DNA of 64,000 nt, taken from Comamonas koreensis. Its GTDB lineage: Bacteria > Pseudomonadota > Gammaproteobacteria > Burkholderiales > Burkholderiaceae_C. Both the position numbers and the translations under genes were made by a program. The notes beneath the pieces were generated by a model, which had not been told where the DNA came from, did not search any database, and saw only the letters and a program-made list of their open reading frames with translations. Within the stretch, counting starts at the first letter, position 1. Each line of letters begins with the position of its first letter. The stretch is taken from NCBI RefSeq assembly GCF_014076495.1, contig NZ_CP043575.1, positions 3,162,001-3,226,000 on the forward strand. The letters run 5' to 3'. Positions 17,516 to 26,570 of this stretch are shown here, in pieces.

Positions 17516-18031
17516 ATGACAAGCATGCGCAAGCTACTCAATGGACTGTATGACGCCTCTGCCTGGCTGGCGGGGCTGTCGATGATCGGCATCCTCGTGA
17601 TGGTGCTGCTCACCGTGGTCAGCCGCCTGATCGGCTTCAGTGCCCCCGGCACCGATTCCTACGCCGGTTACGCCATGGCGGGAGCGGGCTTCATGGCCCT
17701 GGCCAGCACCCTCAAAAAAGGTGAACACATCCGCGTGACCCTGCTGCTGGGCGCGCTCAAAGGTGGCGCCCTGAAAACCATGGAAGTGATTGCCCTGGGC
17801 ATCGCGACCATCCTCTCGGGCTTTTTGGCGTTCTACGCCGCACGCCTGGTCTGGCAATCCTGGGAGATCGACGATATCTCCGTGGGCATCGATGCGACGC
17901 CGCTGTGGATTCCCCAAATTTTCATGGCACTGGGCACCCTGGTGTTTTTTATCGCCTTTTGCGACGAGCTGGTGCTGGAGCTGATGGGCAAACGCAAACC
18001 TGTGGCCAAGGAGGACGCCCACCATGAATGA
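17516..18031 (+). CDS. TRAP transporter small permease, DctQ family
   Basis: Small membrane subunit (171 aa) with four hydrophobic segments (about residues 15-37, 46-66, 87-110 and 132-150). The conserved family stretch AGYAMAGAGFMALASTLKKG-EHIRV lies at residues 47-70. It bridges the binding protein and the large permease in sodium-coupled uptake. ATG at 17516; a second in-frame ATG at 17525 is possible since neither has a strong ribosome site. The 3' end overlaps dctM by 8 bp, suggesting coupled translation. Confidence 0.9.
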   Translation: MTSMRKLLNGLYDASAWLAGLSMIGILVMVLLTVVSRLIGFSAPGTDSYAGYAMAGAGFMALASTLKKGEHIRVTLLLGALKGGALKTMEVIALGIATILSGFLAFYAARLVWQSWEIDDISVGIDATPLWIPQIFMALGTLVFFIAFCDELVLELMGKRKPVAKEDAHHE

Positions 18032-19319
18032 AATTACCGCCAGCATTGCGCTGATCGTGGTGCTGCTGATCCTGCTGGGCGGCGGCGTCTGGGTGGGCCT
18101 GACCCTGGCCGGGGTCGCCTGGTTCGGCATGGAGTTCTTTACCGCCCGCGCCGCCGGGGATGCGATGGCGATCACCATCTGGGGCTCGGCCAGCAGTTGG
18201 ACCCTAACGGCGCTGCCGCTGTTTGTCTGGATGGGTGAGATTCTCTACCGCACGAATTTATCGGAGAGCATGTTCCGGGGCCTGGCTCCCTGGGTCAACC
18301 TGCTGCCCGGCCGCCTGCTGCACACCAATGTGATCGGTTGCACGATTTTTGCGGCGGTGTCGGGCTCGTCGGCCGCGACCTGCGCCACTGTGGGCAAGAT
18401 GAATGTGCCCGAGCTGATGAAGCGCGGCTACCCCGAGAACATGGTCATCGGCTCGCTGGGCGGCCCTGCCACGCTGGGTCTGCTGATTCCGCCCTCGATC
18501 ATCCTGATCGTCTACGGCGTCGCTGCCGAGATGTCGATCTCCAAGCTCTTCATGGCCGGCGTGTTGCCCGGCATCATGCTGGCTTTGATGTTCAGCGGCT
18601 GGATCGTGTTATGGGCGCTGCTCAACCCGAACAAGATTCCCAAGGCCGACAGCACGATGAGCTTCAAGCAAAAGCTCCACGAGTCGCGCCACCTGATTCC
18701 TGTGGTGCTGCTGATCGCCTCGGTCATTGCCAGCATCTACACAGGTATTGCGACGGCGACCGAAGCGGCTGCCATTGGCGTGGTGGGCTCGCTCGTACTG
18801 TCTGCGGCGCAAGGGGCGCTCACCTGGAAGAACTTCAAGGACTCGCTGTTTGGTGCCACGCGCCTGTATTGCATGATCGCGCTGATCCTGGCCGGTGCCG
18901 CCTTCATGACCTTGTCGATGGGCTATATCGGCCTGCCGCGCCAGCTGGCCGAGTATGTCGGCAGCCTCAACCTGTCGCCTGCGATGCTGATCATCGTGCT
19001 GGGCATCTTCTACATCCTGATCGGCTGCTTCCTCGATGGCATCTCCACCATCGTGCTGACCATGGGTGTGGTGCTGCCGATCATCCAGGCCGCGGGCATC
19101 GATCCGCTGTGGTTCGGCATCTTCCTGGTGATCACCGTGGAGACCGCGCAGATCACGCCGCCGGTGGGCTTCAACCTCTTTGTGCTGCAAGGCATGACAG
19201 GCAAGCAGATCACCTACCTGGCACGCGTCTGCGCACCCTACTTTGCGCTGATGGTGCTGGCCCTGGTGATTCTCTGGTTCTTCCCCCAGATCGTCACCGT
19301 GCTGCCCAACAACATGTAA
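18024..19319 (+). CDS. TRAP transporter large permease, DctM family
   Basis: Large membrane subunit (431 aa), the ion-coupled transport channel of the TRAP system. Hydrophobic throughout, with about a dozen helices. Family hallmarks are IFAAVSGSSAATCATVGKM at about residues 108-126, YPENMVIGSLGGPATLGLLI near 135-154, GCFLDGISTIVLTMGVVLPI and VETAQITPPVGFNLFVLQ toward the C-terminus. The ATG at 18024 has AAGGAGGA upstream inside dctQ. Last gene of the operon, closed by a strong terminator. Confidence 0.94.
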   Translation: MNEITASIALIVVLLILLGGGVWVGLTLAGVAWFGMEFFTARAAGDAMAITIWGSASSWTLTALPLFVWMGEILYRTNLSESMFRGLAPWVNLLPGRLLHTNVIGCTIFAAVSGSSAATCATVGKMNVPELMKRGYPENMVIGSLGGPATLGLLIPPSIILIVYGVAAEMSISKLFMAGVLPGIMLALMFSGWIVLWALLNPNKIPKADSTMSFKQKLHESRHLIPVVLLIASVIASIYTGIATATEAAAIGVVGSLVLSAAQGALTWKNFKDSLFGATRLYCMIALILAGAAFMTLSMGYIGLPRQLAEYVGSLNLSPAMLIIVLGIFYILIGCFLDGISTIVLTMGVVLPIIQAAGIDPLWFGIFLVITVETAQITPPVGFNLFVLQGMTGKQITYLARVCAPYFALMVLALVILWFFPQIVTVLPNNM

Positions 19320-19340
19320 ACCTCTCCTTGGTCCGCGACG

Positions 19341-19370
19341 AACCGGCTGCCTTGGCAGCCGGTTTTTTTT
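19341..19370 (+). terminator. Rho-independent terminator of dctPQM
   Basis: Eleven-bp stem AACCGGCTGCC / GGCAGCCGGTT with a very short loop, followed by eight T residues. Confidence 0.93.
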
Positions 19371-19382
19371 ATGCGCCAGCGA

Positions 19383-20273
19383 TCAGCACAGCAGCAGGTC
19401 CTGCTGCTCCTGCACCGTGGCCTGCAAAAAGCGCCACACCACCTGGATACCCGGCACCGAGCGCAGCTCGGGCGGCATCGACATCCAGAAGGTGCGGGTG
19501 AACTGCGCCTGCTCGGGCAGCACGCGCTGCAGCAAGGGATCCTTGTCGGCCAGAAAGCCCGGCAGCACGCCCAAGCCCGCGCCCGTGCGCACGGCGGTGT
19601 ACTGCGCCAGGATGCTGGTGCTGCGAAAGCTAAAGCGCTGAGGCGCGCTCAGGCTGTCGAGGAACTGCAGCTCCTTGGTGAACAGCTGGTCATCGACATA
19701 GTGCACAAAGCGGTGGCTGGCCAGGCCCTCGGTCGAGGTGATCAGCGGGTGGCGCGCCAGGTATTCACGTTGGCCATAGAGGTACAGCCGGTACTCGGTC
19801 AGGCGGCTGGTGACGACGGTATCGCGCACTGGACGCTCGAGCGAGATGACGATATCGGCTTCGCGGCGCGAGAGCTGCAGCATGCGCGGCACGGCCAGCA
19901 GGTCGATCGTCAGCAAGGGGTAGCGCTGGGCCAGCAAGGCCAGGTGCTTGGCCAGCACCTGGGTGCCAAAGCCTTCGGTCACGCCAATGCGCACCACGCC
20001 GCTGGGCGTCTCGGCGCTTTGGCTCGCGGCAATGGGAGCGATGCCGCGCGCAATCTGGTCCATGGCTTCGGCGCGCGGCTGCAGCTGGCGGCCGGCATCG
20101 GTCAGCTTGTAGCCACTGCCCTCGCGGGTGAACAAGGTCGCACCCAGCTGCTTTTCCAACGCCTGGATGCGGCGCGAGACTGTGGTGTGCTCCACGCCCA
20201 GCGCCTTGGCCGCACCCACCAGGGTGCCGGCCTGCACCAAGGCCCAGAAAAAGCGCAAATGATCCCAATCCAT
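19383..20273 (-). CDS. LysR-family transcriptional regulator
   Basis: Regulator of 296 aa. The N-terminal helix-turn-helix is typical (FFWALVQAGTLVGAAKALG, then VEHTTVSRRIQALEKQLGA at residues 28-46). The C-terminal periplasmic-binding-like effector domain begins near residue 90 with VRIGVTEGFG. The start ATG at 20271-20273 is the family-consistent one; the open frame upstream adds 46 residues overlapping cycA. It lies convergent to dctPQM and 82 bp downstream of cycA on the same strand. Its target is uncertain: it could control dctPQM, cycA or distant genes, since LysR proteins usually control a divergent neighbour and there is none here. Confidence 0.9.
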   Translation of the reverse strand: MDWDHLRFFWALVQAGTLVGAAKALGVEHTTVSRRIQALEKQLGATLFTREGSGYKLTDAGRQLQPRAEAMDQIARGIAPIAASQSAETPSGVVRIGVTEGFGTQVLAKHLALLAQRYPLLTIDLLAVPRMLQLSRREADIVISLERPVRDTVVTSRLTEYRLYLYGQREYLARHPLITSTEGLASHRFVHYVDDQLFTKELQFLDSLSAPQRFSFRSTSILAQYTAVRTGAGLGVLPGFLADKDPLLQRVLPEQAQFTRTFWMSMPPELRSVPGIQVVWRFLQATVQEQQDLLLC

Positions 20274-20355
20274 GCCAGCCCCTTGTCGATGTTGCACAGC
20301 ATTATTGTGCAAATTTGCAACAGGGGCAGCAGATGGGGACCGTGCCTGGCTCCGA

Positions 20356-21759
20356 TCAGGCGGCTTGGGCGCGCTTGCGCTGCCAGGCGTAGGCCAGGCC
20401 CAGCAGCACAAACCAGGCCGGCGTCGCGATCAGCGCCTGGCGCGTGTCCAGCTCCAGGCTGAGCAGCACCAGCACGGCGGCAAAAAACGCAAGGCAGACC
20501 CAGCACATGAACACGCCACCGGGCATGCGGTAGTGGGAGGCTTGGTGCAGCGCGGGGCGCTGCTTGCGGTAGCTGATGTAGGACAGCAGAATCAGCGACC
20601 AGACAAACATGAAGAGGATGGCCGAGACGGTGGTCACCAGCGTGAAGGCTTCCACCAGGTTGGGTACCACCCACATCAAAAAGGCACCGCCCAGCAGGCA
20701 GACGCAGGAGAACAGCAGGCCGCGCGAGGGCACGCTGCTGACCGAGAGCTGGCCAAAGGAGCGCGGGGCATCGCCCTTGAGCGCCAGGCCGTAAAGCATC
20801 CGGCTGGTGGAGAACACGCCGCTGTTGGCCGACGAGGCGGCCGATGTCAGCACGACAAAATTGATCACGCTGGCCGCAGCCGGCAGGCCGGCGAGCACAA
20901 ACAGCTCGACAAACGGGCTCTTGCTGGGCACCACATCGCGCCAGGGGGTGACTGCCATGATGGCGATCAGCGCGCAGACGTAGAAGATGATGATGCGCAC
21001 AGGGATCGAGTTGATCGCGCGCGGCAGGGTGCGGTGCGGATCCTTGGCCTCGGCGGCCGTGGTGCCGACCAGCTCGATACCGACAAAGGCAAACACCGCA
21101 ATCTGAAAGCCGGCAAAAAAACCCATGGCGCCATGGGGGAAGAGCCCGCCATCGTTCCAGAGGTTGGCAATGTTCGCCTGGCGCCCGGCCGGCGAGCTAA
21201 AGCCGGTGCTGACCATGTACAGGCCCGTGCCCACCAGCGCGACGATGGCCACGATCTTGATCATCGCAAACCAGAACTCGACCTCGCCAAAGAGCTTGAC
21301 GGTCAGCAGGTTGAGCGACAGCAGCACGGCCACGCAGGCAATGGCCGGTGCCCACTGCGGCAAATCAGGCCACCAGAACTGCGCATAGGCCGAAATGGCA
21401 ATCACATCGGCAATACCGGTGATGATCCAGCAGAACCAGTAGGTCCAACCGGTGAAGAAGCCGGCCCAAGGGCCCAGCAGGTCGTCCGAGAAATCGATGA
21501 AGGACTTGTAGTGCAGGTTGGACAGCAGCAGCTCACCCATGGCCCGCATCACAAAGAACAGCATGATGCCGATGATGGCGTAGACCAGCACGATGGAGGG
21601 CCCCGCCAGGCTGATGGTCTTGCCCGAGCCCATGAAAAGCCCGGTGCCGATGGCGCCACCGATGGCGATCAACTGGATATGGCGGTTGCTGAGGTTGCGT
21701 TGGAGGTCATCGGTGCCGGGCGAAGCCCCCGATTGCTCCGCTGGGGCCTGTTTGCTCAT
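20356..21759 (-). CDS. cycA: D-serine/D-alanine/glycine:H+ symporter
   Basis: Amino-acid permease (467 aa) of the APC superfamily, nearly colinear with E. coli CycA. It imports glycine, D-alanine and D-serine with protons. Diagnostic segments include NRHIQLIAIGGAIGTGLFMG (residues 25-44), SGKTISLAGPSIVLVYAIIG, LLGPWAGFFTGWTYWFCWII, AVFAFVGIELVGTTAAEAKD and VLTSAASSANSGVFSTSRML. Twelve membrane helices are expected. The hydrophilic N-terminus (first 22 residues) is cytoplasmic. ATG at 21757-21759. Transcribed toward the LysR gene. Confidence 0.95.
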   Translation of the reverse strand: MSKQAPAEQSGASPGTDDLQRNLSNRHIQLIAIGGAIGTGLFMGSGKTISLAGPSIVLVYAIIGIMLFFVMRAMGELLLSNLHYKSFIDFSDDLLGPWAGFFTGWTYWFCWIITGIADVIAISAYAQFWWPDLPQWAPAIACVAVLLSLNLLTVKLFGEVEFWFAMIKIVAIVALVGTGLYMVSTGFSSPAGRQANIANLWNDGGLFPHGAMGFFAGFQIAVFAFVGIELVGTTAAEAKDPHRTLPRAINSIPVRIIIFYVCALIAIMAVTPWRDVVPSKSPFVELFVLAGLPAAASVINFVVLTSAASSANSGVFSTSRMLYGLALKGDAPRSFGQLSVSSVPSRGLLFSCVCLLGGAFLMWVVPNLVEAFTLVTTVSAILFMFVWSLILLSYISYRKQRPALHQASHYRMPGGVFMCWVCLAFFAAVLVLLSLELDTRQALIATPAWFVLLGLAYAWQRKRAQAA

Positions 21760-21891
21760 GAGAAAAAAGCGCAGTGCGTTAGCGAGAAAGGTGGTGCGGC
21801 CTGCGAGCCTAGGCCCGGACGCACCGCGAAGGTGCGCAAGGATAAAACAGCGTCAGGCCAGCCAGGGGCAAAAGGTTATTCTGCTGCGCAA

Positions 21892-22503
21892 CTAATTGTG
21901 CAAAGGCAGCAATTTACCGCCCACCTGCGCGGCCAAGGCCTGCAAAGGCGCAACCGCGCTGGCCTCCAGCACCGACAGCGGATAGCTGTCGCTATCGATG
22001 TCGATACTGACCAGCGCCAAACCCTGGCGACGCAGGTAGTCGCCCGCCTCCTGCAAGGCCTCGTGGTTCAGCGCTCGGCTGCCCGCCAGCGCCTGCAGGT
22101 CCAGCCCCCGCTGCTGCACGGTCCGGAGCTGCTGCAGCGCCCAGATGGTGTCATCCATGTTCAGCTTCCAGTCCAGTTCGACGTTCTGGCTGCGGCGTTG
22201 CAGGCCCTCGACCAGCGCCAGCCAGGGCGTCACATGCGCGGGCTCGTCCATGCCTCGGTTGACCAATTCATCGGCAAAGCGATCGAGGTACTGCGCGGGC
22301 TGCTCGATCGCCTGCCGCACCTCGCCCCACAGTTCATCCCTATCGTCCAAGGCCAGCGCTTGGCCGAGGGCCATGCACAAGGCCTGCCAATCGTCCATCG
22401 TGGGCTCGGGTGCGGGGTCCGGCGCAAGAGCAGACGCGGCGCGTTCGCCCTGCACAGGCGCCTTGGCGCCCAACAGCTGACCGATTTTGTTCAACCAACC
22501 CAT
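21892..22503 (-). CDS. DUF6630-like hypothetical protein
   Basis: Protein of 203 aa, mostly helical and acidic, with no signal peptide or membrane segment. The segment [16 protein letters not shown] near residues 165-180 is the most recognisable part and matches the C-terminal core of DUF6630 proteins, whose function is unknown. The ATG at 22501-22503 has GGGAG seven bases upstream; the longer open frame runs antisense through mmsA and was rejected. It is divergent from mmsA across a 196-bp region. Confidence 0.78.
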   Translation of the reverse strand: MGWLNKIGQLLGAKAPVQGERAASALAPDPAPEPTMDDWQALCMALGQALALDDRDELWGEVRQAIEQPAQYLDRFADELVNRGMDEPAHVTPWLALVEGLQRRSQNVELDWKLNMDDTIWALQQLRTVQQRGLDLQALAGSRALNHEALQEAGDYLRRQGLALVSIDIDSDSYPLSVLEASAVAPLQALAAQVGGKLLPLHN

Positions 22504-22699
22504 GGAAATCTCCCTGCTGCATGCGATCGAAGCAGTATGCACCAGGCCACCTGCAAGCCGCAGACTGTGCAGCGCCGCACAGCCCTGTGCACCCAACCTC
22601 TTGTTTGGGCGAATGCGCACATCTACCATGTGCACAACGGTGCGCCGCCTGCGGGCAGCCTGCCGCCTCTCTCTATCCCAGATTCCCAGGAGACAAACC

Positions 22700-24223
22700 A
22701 TGAACGCACCGCAATCCACCAGCACCTTGGCGCCGACCGTCAAGCTGCTGATCAACGGCCAGCTGGTCGAATCCAAGACCACGCAATGGCGTGATGTGGT
22801 CAACCCCGCCACCCAGCAGGTGCTGGCCCGCGTGCCTTTTGCCACGCCCGAAGAAATCAACGCCGCGGTGGCCAATGCCAAGGAAGCGTTCAAGACCTGG
22901 AAGAAGACGCCCATTGGCGTGCGCGCCCGCATCTTCCTAAAGCTCCAGCAGCTGATCCGCGAGAACATGAAGGAGCTCGCCGCCATCCTGACGGCCGAGC
23001 AAGGCAAGACCTTGCCCGATGCCGAAGGCGATGTCTTCCGGGGCCTGGAGGTGGTCGAGCATGCCGCCAACATCGGCTCGCTGCAGCTGGGGGAATTGGC
23101 CAACAATGTGGCCAATGGCGTCGACACCTATACCCTGAACCAACCGCTGGGCGTGTGCGCGGGCATCACCCCCTTCAACTTCCCGGCGATGATCCCACTG
23201 TGGATGTTCCCGATGGCGATTGCCACGGGCAACACCTTTGTGCTCAAGCCCTCCGAGCAAGACCCGATGGTGACCATGCGCCTGTGCGAGCTGGCCCTGG
23301 AAGCCGGCGTGCCCCCGGGCGTGCTCAACGTCATCCACGGCGGCGAAGACGCGGTCAACGCCATCTGCGACCACCCCGATATCAAGGCGATCAGCTTTGT
23401 TGGCTCGACCAAGGTCGGCACCCATGTCTACAACCGCGCATCGCTCAACGGCAAGCGCGTGCAATGCATGATGGGCGCGAAGAACCACGCCATCGTGCTG
23501 CCTGACTGCAACAAGGAGCAGTCGCTCAACGCCCTGGCGGGTGCCGCATTTGGCGCCGCTGGCCAGCGCTGCATGGCCTTGTCGGTGGTGGTGCTGGTGG
23601 GCGAGGCGCAGAAGTGGATCCCCGAGCTGGTCGAAAAGGCCAAGACCCTGAAGGTGTCTGCAGGTACCGAAGCGGGCACCGATGTGGGCCCGGTCGTCTC
23701 CTGCCAGGCGCTGTCGCGGGTGGAGAGCCTGATCGAGCGCGGCATTGCCGATGGCGCCAAGCTGGAGCTCGATGGCCGCAAGCCTGCCGTCGCCGGCTTT
23801 GAAAAGGGCAACTTTGTCGGCCCAACGGTCTTCTCTGGCGTCAAGCCCGGCATGGCCATCTATGACCAGGAAATCTTTGGCCCCGTGCTCTGCATTGCCG
23901 AGGCCGCCGATATCGACGAAGCCATTGCCTTCATCAATGCCAACCCCAATGGCAACGGCACCGCCATCTTCACGCAAAGTGGCGCCGCTGCGCGCAAGTT
24001 CCAGGAAGAGATCGATGTCGGCCAGATCGGCATCAATGTGCCGATCCCTGTGCCCGTGCCGCTGTTCTCGTTCACCGGCAGCCGCGCCTCCAAGCTCGGC
24101 GACCTGGGCCCCTACGGCAAGCAGGTCGTCATGTTCTACACGCAGACCAAGACCGTGACCGCCCGCTGGTTTGACGACAGCACCATTGCCCATGGGGTGA
24201 ACACCACCATCAGCCTGAAGTAA
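22700..24223 (+). CDS. mmsA: Methylmalonate-semialdehyde dehydrogenase (CoA-acylating)
   Basis: Valine-catabolic enzyme (507 aa) that converts methylmalonate semialdehyde plus CoA and NAD to propionyl-CoA, CO2 and NADH. The catalytic thiol is Cys291 in [10 protein letters not shown]. Where other aldehyde dehydrogenases have a general-base Glu, this one has Asn262 in MGAKNHAIV, the hallmark of the CoA-acylating MmsA group. Cofactor motifs [15 protein letters not shown] and FVGSTKVG are present. The ATG at 22700 follows AGGAG at seven bases. Its own terminator follows. It works with the isobutyryl-CoA-type dehydrogenase and MmsB encoded downstream; propionyl-CoA is also the product of PrpE in this window. 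Confidence 0.96.
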   Translation: MNAPQSTSTLAPTVKLLINGQLVESKTTQWRDVVNPATQQVLARVPFATPEEINAAVANAKEAFKTWKKTPIGVRARIFLKLQQLIRENMKELAAILTAEQGKTLPDAEGDVFRGLEVVEHAANIGSLQLGELANNVANGVDTYTLNQPLGVCAGITPFNFPAMIPLWMFPMAIATGNTFVLKPSEQDPMVTMRLCELALEAGVPPGVLNVIHGGEDAVNAICDHPDIKAISFVGSTKVGTHVYNRASLNGKRVQCMMGAKNHAIVLPDCNKEQSLNALAGAAFGAAGQRCMALSVVVLVGEAQKWIPELVEKAKTLKVSAGTEAGTDVGPVVSCQALSRVESLIERGIADGAKLELDGRKPAVAGFEKGNFVGPTVFSGVKPGMAIYDQEIFGPVLCIAEAADIDEAIAFINANPNGNGTAIFTQSGAAARKFQEEIDVGQIGINVPIPVPVPLFSFTGSRASKLGDLGPYGKQVVMFYTQTKTVTARWFDDSTIAHGVNTTISLK

Positions 24224-24231
24224 GCCCAGCA

Positions 24232-24265
24232 CAGCTGCGGCCCTTTGCTGGGCCGCTGCTGTTTT
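24232..24265 (+). terminator. Probable rho-independent terminator of mmsA
   Basis: CAGCTGCGGCCC (24232-24243) pairs with GGGCCGCTGCTG (24250-24261) with one mismatch, followed by TTTT. It lies just after the mmsA stop. Confidence 0.7.
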
Positions 24266-24283
24266 GCGGCGATGATTGCAGGT

Positions 24284-24709
24284 ATGCCTATTCCCCCCGC
24301 ATCCCGCCCAGCGCTGCTGGCTCTGTTTTTTGCAGCCTCGGCGGCACTCGCCCCGCAGACCGTGCTGGCCCAGGCCGGTGCGGCCTGCGTGAGCGGCGGC
24401 AGCACCGAGCAAACCAATGCCTGCGCGGTGCAGGCCTTTCAGCAAGCCGATACCGACAACAACATCCTGTATGCCGATGTGATGCGCATACTCTCGGCGC
24501 ACGAGCGCCCTGCCTTGCGCCGCGACCAGAACGAGTGGATACGCCAGCGCGCAGCCACCTGCAAAAAGCAGCAGGCCGCGCACGAGGCCCAGCCCGACTG
24601 GCCACGCCGCTACCACGAATGCCTGGTGGCCGAAATCGGCAAGCGCAAGAAGGAGTTAATGGTCTGGCTGCACGAAGGCCCGCCGCCCGAGCCGCTGCAA
24701 AAACCATAG
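24284..24709 (+). CDS. LprI-like secreted protein (DUF1311)
   Basis: Small exported protein (141 aa) of the LprI/DUF1311 group; some members inhibit lysozyme. A signal peptide precedes a cleavage site near residue 30 (LFFAASAALAPQTVLAQA). The mature part has paired cysteines (AACVSGG, NACAVQAF, ATCKKQQ, HECLVAEI), which probably form disulfides, and the WIRQRAATC motif typical of the family. The ATG at 24284 was chosen because the signal peptide follows; ATG 24272 is also in frame. It sits inside the valine cluster without an obvious metabolic link. Lysozyme inhibition is a family-level possibility only. Confidence 0.8.
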   Translation: MPIPPASRPALLALFFAASAALAPQTVLAQAGAACVSGGSTEQTNACAVQAFQQADTDNNILYADVMRILSAHERPALRRDQNEWIRQRAATCKKQQAAHEAQPDWPRRYHECLVAEIGKRKKELMVWLHEGPPPEPLQKP

Positions 24710-24789
24710 CCAACCGCGTTCACAACAAAACGGTGCTGCCCAGGCTTCCCATGCCCGGCGCAGCACGATAAGAGACAGGAGACCAGCCC

Positions 24790-25956
24790 ATGGATTTCGA
24801 GCTATCAGAAGACCAACGCGCCTTTGCCGACACCGCGCGCGCCTTTGCCCAGGCGGAGCTCGCCCCGCATGCCGCGCACTGGGATGCCGAAGCCGTCTTT
24901 CCCCGTGAGGCGATTGCCAAGGCAGGTGAGCTGGGCTTTTGCGGCCTGTATGCGCCCGAAAACGCCGGCGGCCTGGCGCTGCCCCGGCTCGATGCCACCT
25001 TGGTGTTCGAAGAGCTTGCCGCGGTGGATCCGTCCACCACCGCCTTCATCACGATCCACAACATGGCCACCTGGATGCTGGGCACCTGGGCGAGCGACGC
25101 GGTTCGCGACGAGTGGGGGCCCCTGCTCGCCAGCGGCCAAAAGCTCGCCAGCTACTGCCTGACCGAGCCCGGCGCCGGGTCGGATGCCGCCTCGCTCAAG
25201 ACCCGGGCCGATCTGGTCGGCCATGACTACGTCATCAATGGCAGCAAGGCCTTTATCAGCGGGGCCGGCGCCACCGACATGCTGGTGCTGATGGCCCGCA
25301 CGGGCGATGCGCAATCGGGTGCCTCGGGTATCAGCTCCTTTGCGGTGCCCGCGCACCTGGAAGGCATCAGCTACGGCAAGAAGGAAGAAAAAATGGGCTG
25401 GAACAGCCAGCCCACGCGCACGATCAGCTTTGACAATGTGCGCATTCCCGCCCACCACCTGCTGGGCCGCGAGGGCGAAGGCTTCAAGATTGCGATGAAG
25501 GGGCTCGACGGCGGTCGCATCAATATCGCCACCTGCTCCGTGGGCGCGGCCCAGGGCGCCCTGACCCAGGCGCAACGCTATATGCAGGAGCGCAAGCAGT
25601 TCGGCAAGGCAATTGCGAGCTTTCAGGCGCTGCAGTTCAAGCTGGCCGACATGGCCACCGAGCTGGTCGCCGCGCGCCAGATGGTGCGCCTGGCCGCCAG
25701 CAAGCTCGATGCCGGCGCGCGCGACGCCTCCACCTACTGCGCGATGGCCAAGCGCTTTGCAACGGACGCGGGCTTCAATGTCTGCAACGATGCGCTGCAA
25801 CTGCACGGCGGCTACGGCTATATTCGTGAGTACCCGCTCGAGCGCCTGGTGCGCGACACCCGGGTGCACCAGATTCTGGAAGGCACCAACGAGATCATGC
25901 GGGTCATCATCGCCCGGCGCATGCTCGATGGGGATGCGCCTGAGGCCATCCGCTAA
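24790..25956 (+). CDS. Acyl-CoA dehydrogenase, probably isobutyryl-CoA dehydrogenase
   Basis: FAD-dependent acyl-CoA dehydrogenase (388 aa) that introduces the alpha,beta double bond into a short-chain acyl-CoA. FAD-binding motifs YCLTEPGAGSDAASL (near residues 118-132) and the WNSQPTRTISFDNVRIP stretch are standard. The catalytic Glu lies in HQILEGTNEIMRVIIARRML near the C-terminus, as in the short-branched-chain group. Location between mmsA and mmsB points to isobutyryl-CoA (valine pathway). ATG at 24790. The enoyl-CoA hydratase and 3-hydroxyisobutyryl-CoA hydrolase that would complete the pathway are not in the window. Confidence 0.92.
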   Translation: MDFELSEDQRAFADTARAFAQAELAPHAAHWDAEAVFPREAIAKAGELGFCGLYAPENAGGLALPRLDATLVFEELAAVDPSTTAFITIHNMATWMLGTWASDAVRDEWGPLLASGQKLASYCLTEPGAGSDAASLKTRADLVGHDYVINGSKAFISGAGATDMLVLMARTGDAQSGASGISSFAVPAHLEGISYGKKEEKMGWNSQPTRTISFDNVRIPAHHLLGREGEGFKIAMKGLDGGRINIATCSVGAAQGALTQAQRYMQERKQFGKAIASFQALQFKLADMATELVAARQMVRLAASKLDAGARDASTYCAMAKRFATDAGFNVCNDALQLHGGYGYIREYPLERLVRDTRVHQILEGTNEIMRVIIARRMLDGDAPEAIR

Positions 25957-25998
25957 GCAGGCACTGCCCCTCCCCTCCTGCCCAAACACCATCCCACC

Positions 25999-26499
25999 AT
26001 GCCACGCCGCCCTTTGGACCCAGAAACCCTGCGCCTCATCGACGCCGTGCGCCTGGCGCTGGCCGAGCAAGCCGTGGGCGTATCGGTCGAAGAGAAAACC
26101 ATGTTCGGCTGCCATGTGTTCATGGTCGACGGCAAGATGTGCCTGGGCGTGGAGAACGACGAGCTGCTGGTGCGCCTGGCGCCAGAAACCCATACCCAGG
26201 TGGCAGAACTGCCGGGAGTGCGGCCGCTGTCATCCAAGGGCTTGATGGACGGTTATTTTCTGGTGGGGCCCGCGGCCTATGCGACGCGGCAAGCCTGGCA
26301 GCACTGGATCGATGCCGCGCTGGCATTTAACCCACGGGCCAAGGCGACGCCGAAGAAAAAACCCAAGGCAGCCCCCACCGCCCCATCGGCCAAGCAGGCC
26401 CATTCGGTCAAAAAAGCTAAAACCGCCAAGGCGGCTGGCGATGCGAACCCAGCGCCTGCCGCCCGCAAACGCCACAGCGTGTTTGACAGCGATCTTTAA
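25999..26499 (+). CDS. TfoX N-terminal-domain protein with lysine-rich tail
   Basis: Protein of 166 aa. Residues about 10-110 form the TfoX N-terminal domain (EEKTMFGCHVFMVDGKMCLG, then LLVRLAPE and GYFLVGPAAY). The C-terminal TfoX/Sxy domain is missing. In its place, residues 111-166 are a Lys/Ala/Pro-rich, probably disordered tail (for example KATPKKKPKAAPTAPSAKQA) ending in RKRHSVFDSDL. The full Sxy protein co-activates competence genes in gammaproteobacteria; single-domain relatives have no established role. It lies 42 bp after the acyl-CoA dehydrogenase and 71 bp before mmsB, so it may be co-transcribed with both. ATG at 25999. Confidence 0.83.
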   Translation: MPRRPLDPETLRLIDAVRLALAEQAVGVSVEEKTMFGCHVFMVDGKMCLGVENDELLVRLAPETHTQVAELPGVRPLSSKGLMDGYFLVGPAAYATRQAWQHWIDAALAFNPRAKATPKKKPKAAPTAPSAKQAHSVKKAKTAKAAGDANPAPAARKRHSVFDSDL

Positions 26500-26570
26500 A
26501 CTCTGACGCTGTCTTTCCCTATCCATGCCAACCCACAACCCTGTGCAATAACACCTTCAAGGAGACAAAT

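Noticed and set aside
20272..22794. 840-residue open frame on the plus strand
   Set aside because: Antisense to cycA and the DUF6630 gene; rich in Gln, His and Arg, typical of shadow frames.
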